Assembly (NCBI GenBank): GCA_002335845.1
Contig: DDCV01000107.1
Location: 1,584 to 12,466 of the forward strand
DNA: 10,883 nucleotides
Reading direction: 5' to 3'
From: Rickettsiales bacterium UBA1997
GTDB lineage: Bacteria; Pseudomonadota; Alphaproteobacteria; Rickettsiales; UBA1997
Made by a program: the position numbers and the translations under genes. Shown here piece by piece: positions 8,739 through 10,883 of this stretch (the first letter of the stretch is position 1; the number at the start of each line of letters is the position of its first letter). Under the pieces are notes generated by a model. It saw only the letters and a program-made list of their open reading frames with translations. It did not search any database and was not told where the DNA came from.

Positions 8739-8767
8739 ATAATGCTATTTAACGTTAGAAATAGCAA
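8739..8767 (-). promoter_or_regulatory. Candidate promoter of the M23-glycosyltransferase operon
   Basis: Minus strand: TTGCTA (8767-8762), 17-bp spacer, CATTAT (8744-8739), each 4/6 to the sigma70 consensus. The predicted start near 8731 gives a leader of about 35 nt to the GTG. An 8-bp inverted repeat fills the spacer and touches both elements, as an operator would. Confidence 0.4.
8743..8766. repeat. Operator-like inverted repeat in the M23 promoter
   Basis: TGCTATTT (8743-8750) and AAATAGCA (8759-8766) are perfect 8-bp arms around AACGTTAG. The repeat is centred between the candidate -35 and -10 of the M23 operon, with no T-run after it on either strand. It therefore fits a regulator-binding site better than a terminator. 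The regulator is unknown. Confidence 0.5.
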
Positions 8768-8935
8768 AAAATTAGTAAAGCCAAAATTTATATTAAAATA
8801 ATCTTATGCCGACTTGGTCTTAAAAAAGATAAGATCACAAAGCGATAATGATATTATTATAAAATATGAATTAGCAATAATTAGACCTATAACTAACACA
8901 CTTTATTAAAAAGATTAATTTTTTAAAAAAAACTA

Positions 8936-8963
8936 TTGCACTGACTTTAAAAATAGGTATCAT
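8936..8963 (+). promoter_or_regulatory. Candidate carD promoter
   Basis: TTGCAC (8936-8941), 16-bp spacer, TATCAT (8958-8963): 4/6 and 5/6 matches to the sigma70 consensus, the best pair in the window. The predicted start near 8970 leaves a leader of about 36 nt, which would open with the hairpin at 8970-8987. Confidence 0.55.
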
Positions 8964-8969
8964 GAGACC

Positions 8970-8987
8970 TTAGGATTTTTTTCCTAA
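8970..8987 (+). promoter_or_regulatory. Small hairpin at the predicted 5' end of the carD mRNA
   Basis: TTAGGA (8970-8975) and TCCTAA (8982-8987) pair perfectly around six T residues, right at the predicted transcription start. It could stabilise the transcript or be a control site. Being only 6 bp, it may be chance. Confidence 0.3.
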
Positions 8988-9005
8988 ATTTTTAGAACAA
9001 ATTAA

Positions 9006-9809
9006 ATGTTATCTATGACAACTAATAAAAATACTAAAACAAACAAAAAAACAGACATATTAACTAAAAGAATATTATTTAGAGCCTCAAGTGAATCAAA
9101 AGAAGTTGAGCAAAAAAAAGAAATAAAGCTAGACTCAATAAATATCAGGAATAGATCTAGTAAAAATGCAAAAGCATCGAACTTTAAAGTTGGCTCATAT
9201 GCGGTATATCCATCTCATGGTGTGGGCAAGATATCAGGAACTGAAACCACAACGATATTAGATCAAAAGCTTAACTACTATCTGATATATTTTGAAAAAG
9301 AAAAGCTATCTATCAAGGTTCCGATTTCTTCTGCTGGTAGAATAGGTCTGAGATCCCTTGTAACTAAAAAGCAAATGGATGAAGTTTTTGTAACTTTACG
9401 TAGCGGCGTTAAAAAGCTAAAAGGCATGTGGTCACGTCGCGCTCAAGAGTATGAAACAAAGATCAACTCCGGTGATATAATGCTTTTGGCTGAGGTTATT
9501 AGGGATTTAACGCGTGACATTGACGATAGTGAAAGATCATATAGCGAAAGAATTATTTATGAAACGGCAATATATCGTTTAAGTAGTGAATATGCGGCTA
9601 TTTATTCCGTTGATCTTGAGAAAGCAAAAGATCACGTTTTAACAATCGCTAAGGATAAGCTGAACTCAGAAGACAATTCTTCTAGCAGCGATGATTTTGA
9701 TTTTGCTTTTAGTGACAAAGATGAGGAGGAAGATGAATATTCAGATGATGAGGAATATGAGGATGAGGATGATGATGATTTTGGTGATGCAAAATCAGCA
9801 CGAGGCTAA
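9006..9809 (+). CDS. carD: CarD-family RNA polymerase-binding transcriptional regulator with extra tails
   Basis: CarD/CdnL proteins bind the RNA polymerase beta subunit and stabilise open promoter complexes, notably at rRNA and housekeeping promoters. The core spans about residues 60-217. The Tudor-like polymerase-interaction domain starts FKVGSYAVYPSHGVGKI and runs through VPISSAGRIGLRSLV. The helical DNA-binding domain contains MWSRRAQEYETKINSGD, whose Trp142 aligns with the minor-groove wedge tryptophan (W85) of mycobacterial CarD, then LAEVIRDL. The 267-aa length is well above the 160-190 usual. There is a Lys/Thr/Asn-rich extension of about 59 residues in front and a low-complexity tail (222-261) with 24 Asp/Glu among 40 residues. 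A start at Met4 (9015) is equally possible; no Shine-Dalgarno decides. It is transcribed alone as far as can be seen, flanked by hairpins. Confidence 0.9.
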   Translation: MLSMTTNKNTKTNKKTDILTKRILFRASSESKEVEQKKEIKLDSINIRNRSSKNAKASNFKVGSYAVYPSHGVGKISGTETTTILDQKLNYYLIYFEKEKLSIKVPISSAGRIGLRSLVTKKQMDEVFVTLRSGVKKLKGMWSRRAQEYETKINSGDIMLLAEVIRDLTRDIDDSERSYSERIIYETAIYRLSSEYAAIYSVDLEKAKDHVLTIAKDKLNSEDNSSSSDDFDFAFSDKDEEEDEYSDDEEYEDEDDDDFGDAKSARG

Positions 9810-9814
9810 AAATT

Positions 9815-9846
9815 AAGTTATTATAAATTATAATTTACAATAACTT
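9815..9846 (+). terminator. Hairpin after carD, possible terminator
   Basis: AAGTTATT (9815-9822) pairs with AATAACTT (9839-9846). After one A/C mismatch, TAAAT pairs with ATTTA around TATA. The stem is 13 bp but AT-rich, begins 5 nt after the carD stop and lacks a following T-run, so it is not a classical intrinsic terminator. Confidence 0.3.
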
Positions 9847-9888
9847 TGGTGAAGTCTAAATCTTTATTATCGTTTTTTATTAAAACTC

Positions 9889-9894
9889 TATAAA
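9889..9894 (+). promoter_or_regulatory. Possible lolD -10 element (weak)
   Basis: TATAAA lies just before the long hairpin, with a poor -35 (TTATCG, 9867-9872) 16 bp upstream. If used, transcription would start around 9901, so the message would begin inside the 5' arm of that hairpin. Confidence 0.2.
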
Positions 9895-9944
9895 TAATGA
9901 CCTCATCAACCTGCCTTTTAAGGTGGGACTTGGTGAGGTCATTA
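9895..9944 (+). promoter_or_regulatory. Long stable hairpin in front of lolD
   Basis: TAATGACCTCA (9895-9905) pairs perfectly with TGAGGTCATTA (9934-9944). The stem continues with TCAA/TTGG (one G-U pair), a 2-nt bulge (9928-9929), and CCTGCCT/AGGTGGG (two G-U pairs), closing on a TTTA loop. About 22 base pairs form in 50 nt, and the stem is richer in GC than its surroundings. It ends 22 nt before the lolD ATG. A run of eight T (9958-9965) lies 13 nt beyond the hairpin, too far for an ordinary intrinsic terminator. It could be a carD terminator variant, a leader regulator, an mRNA stabiliser or a palindromic repeat element. Confidence 0.6.
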
Positions 9945-9966
9945 ATAATTAGCCCTCTTTTTTTTC

Positions 9967-10641
9967 ATGCAATATACTCTTAAGCTTAACAAAATATCAA
10001 AAACTTTTGGCCAAGGATCGCGTTATGTAAAAGCTCTGCAAAATATAGATCTTAAACTAAAAAGAGGCGAAGTCATGTCTTTAATAGGGCCTTCAGGGTC
10101 TGGCAAAACAACTCTACTTCAGATTGCTGGATTACTTGATGATCCAAGTTCTGGAGAAGTGATAATTAACGATAAGGAAATAAAAAATAATAACGAATCC
10201 ACAAGAACGAAAATTAGAAAAGATAATATTGGATTCATTTATCAATTCCACCATCTACTACCAGAACTCTCTACTCTGGAAAATGTCTTGCTACCTTTAT
10301 ATATACAAGGCTATAAAAAAGCTGACGCCATCTCTAGGGCTAAGATAATTTTAGAGGAAGTTGAACTTGATAATAGAATGAACTTTTTTCCGTCACAATT
10401 ATCTGGAGGGCAGCAGCAAAGAGTTGCTATAGCTCGAGCACTTGTTACAAAACCATCTGTTATTTTAGCTGATGAACCCACTGGAAATCTAGACTCAGAT
10501 CTTTCTGAAAAAATATTTAATCTTATTTATCAACAAGTAAAAAAGCATAAATTATCTTGTATTATAGTAACCCACAATGAGAGATTGGCAAAAAAAGCTG
10601 ATAAAATTAAGATACTCAAAGATGGCTTGATAGCAAAATAG
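9967..10641 (+). CDS. lolD: Lipoprotein-releasing system ATP-binding protein LolD
   Basis: ATPase of the inner-membrane LolCDE complex, which extracts outer-membrane lipoproteins and hands them to LolA. The 224-aa product carries every ABC motif: Walker A GPSGSGKTT (41-49), Q-loop Gln93, signature LSGGQQQR (145-152), Walker B VILADE with Glu170, D-loop GNLDS and switch His203. The stretch YQFHHLLPELSTLENVLLP (92-110) is characteristic of LolD, which separates it from FtsE and MacB-type relatives. Neither lolC nor lolE is adjacent, although lolD usually follows lolC. ATG 9967 comes straight after TTTTTTTTC with no Shine-Dalgarno, and 22 nt after the long hairpin. A secreted hydrolase gene follows 24 nt downstream, probably co-transcribed. 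Confidence 0.92.
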   Translation: MQYTLKLNKISKTFGQGSRYVKALQNIDLKLKRGEVMSLIGPSGSGKTTLLQIAGLLDDPSSGEVIINDKEIKNNNESTRTKIRKDNIGFIYQFHHLLPELSTLENVLLPLYIQGYKKADAISRAKIILEEVELDNRMNFFPSQLSGGQQQRVAIARALVTKPSVILADEPTGNLDSDLSEKIFNLIYQQVKKHKLSCIIVTHNERLAKKADKIKILKDGLIAK

Positions 10642-10665
10642 TAAATATATCAATTTTGGCATTAC

Positions 10666-10883
10666 ATGATAAGGTTATTTTCAGCGATTATATCATTATT
10701 AATTTTATCCTTATCAACAAACTATTCCCACGCCAGTTCCAAAATGGCTTATGACAATGAATATGTGGTAATTTTACATGGTATCGCGAGGTCTAAAAGT
10801 CATATGCAGGATTTAGCTGATTATTTGAGTAATAATAATTATGATGTGATAAATATTGACTACCCATCAACAGATCACGACTT
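10666..10883 (+). CDS. Secreted alpha/beta hydrolase (lipase/esterase-like), 5' part only
   Basis: Only the first 72 codons lie in the window. Residues 1-23 look like a Sec signal peptide: basic start MIR, hydrophobic core FSAIISLLILSLS, and a plausible cleavage site after Ser-His-Ala23. The mature start contains EYVVILHGIARSKSHMQDLADYL in outline (32-54), where strand beta3 leads to the His38-Gly39 of the oxyanion-hole region, then YDVINIDYPST (59-69). This pattern is typical of lipase/esterase-type alpha/beta hydrolases. The nucleophile elbow (GxSxG) and the rest of the triad would lie beyond the right edge, so activity cannot be judged. It is placed 24 nt after lolD, on the same strand. 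Confidence 0.8.
   Translation, partial: MIRLFSAIISLLILSLSTNYSHASSKMAYDNEYVVILHGIARSKSHMQDLADYLSNNNYDVINIDYPSTDHD

Larger units (their letters stand above)
8697..9005. other. 309-bp divergent control region between the M23 gene and carD
   Basis: I see no gene here: every start codon on either strand leads only to very short frames, and there is no tRNA-like fold. It holds a candidate minus-strand promoter with an internal palindrome next to the M23 gene, a good plus-strand promoter next to carD, and a small hairpin in the carD leader. The middle (about 8770-8930) is AT-rich with no structure I can assign. Confidence 0.6.

Noticed and set aside
8844..8860. GATAATGATATTATTAT, resembling a second Fur box
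   Set aside because: Only the first half matches the consensus; the 7-1-7 alignment gives about 9 of 14 positions, which is expected in AT-rich DNA.
9895..9965. Standard intrinsic terminator formed by the long hairpin plus T8
   Set aside because: The T-run is 13 nt beyond the stem and abuts the lolD start codon; rho-independent termination needs it directly after the stem.

Overview
The window is AT-rich (by eye about 30% GC) and compactly coded. It looks like a piece of chromosome from an alphaproteobacterium with a reduced, AT-biased genome, in the broad range of Rickettsiales, Holosporales or similar lineages. The evidence is the alphaproteobacterial style of SdhC/SdhD, UbiG and the CarD-type regulator, with housekeeping genes only and no phage, IS, CRISPR or tRNA signals. 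I cannot name the genus. Almost no start codon is preceded by a recognisable Shine-Dalgarno sequence.

Layout. Positions 1-1986, minus strand: the succinate dehydrogenase operon sdhC-sdhD-sdhA, with sdhA running off the left edge. A 120-bp divergent region (1987-2106) carries an exact 7-1-7 Fur box. Positions 2107-6036, plus strand: folK, clpB and ubiG; the clpB 3' end overlaps the ubiG start by 26 nt. Positions 6037-6200 are a convergent, non-coding gap. Positions 6201-8696, minus strand: an envelope pair, a MepM/Csd3-like M23 murein endopeptidase followed 6 bp later by a GT4-type glycosyltransferase. Positions 8697-9005 are a divergent promoter region with several small inverted repeats. Positions 9006-9809, plus strand: a CarD-family RNA polymerase-binding regulator with an unusual lysine-rich N-terminal extension and a very acidic tail. 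Positions 9810-9966 hold two hairpins; the second is long and comparatively GC-rich and lies just before lolD. Positions 9967-10641, plus strand: lolD, then the start of a secreted alpha/beta hydrolase cut off by the right edge.

How it fits together. SDH reduces ubiquinone and UbiG makes it, so two parts of the respiratory chain are present, with a probable iron-responsive operator in front of the iron-rich SDH enzyme. The M23 protease, the glycosyltransferase, LolD and the exported hydrolase all point to a Gram-negative envelope with peptidoglycan and sorted outer-membrane lipoproteins. I see no clearly novel multi-gene system. The most interesting signals are non-coding or architectural: the Fur box, the lolD leader hairpin with an overlapping short ORF, the operator-like palindrome in the M23 promoter, and the CarD tails.
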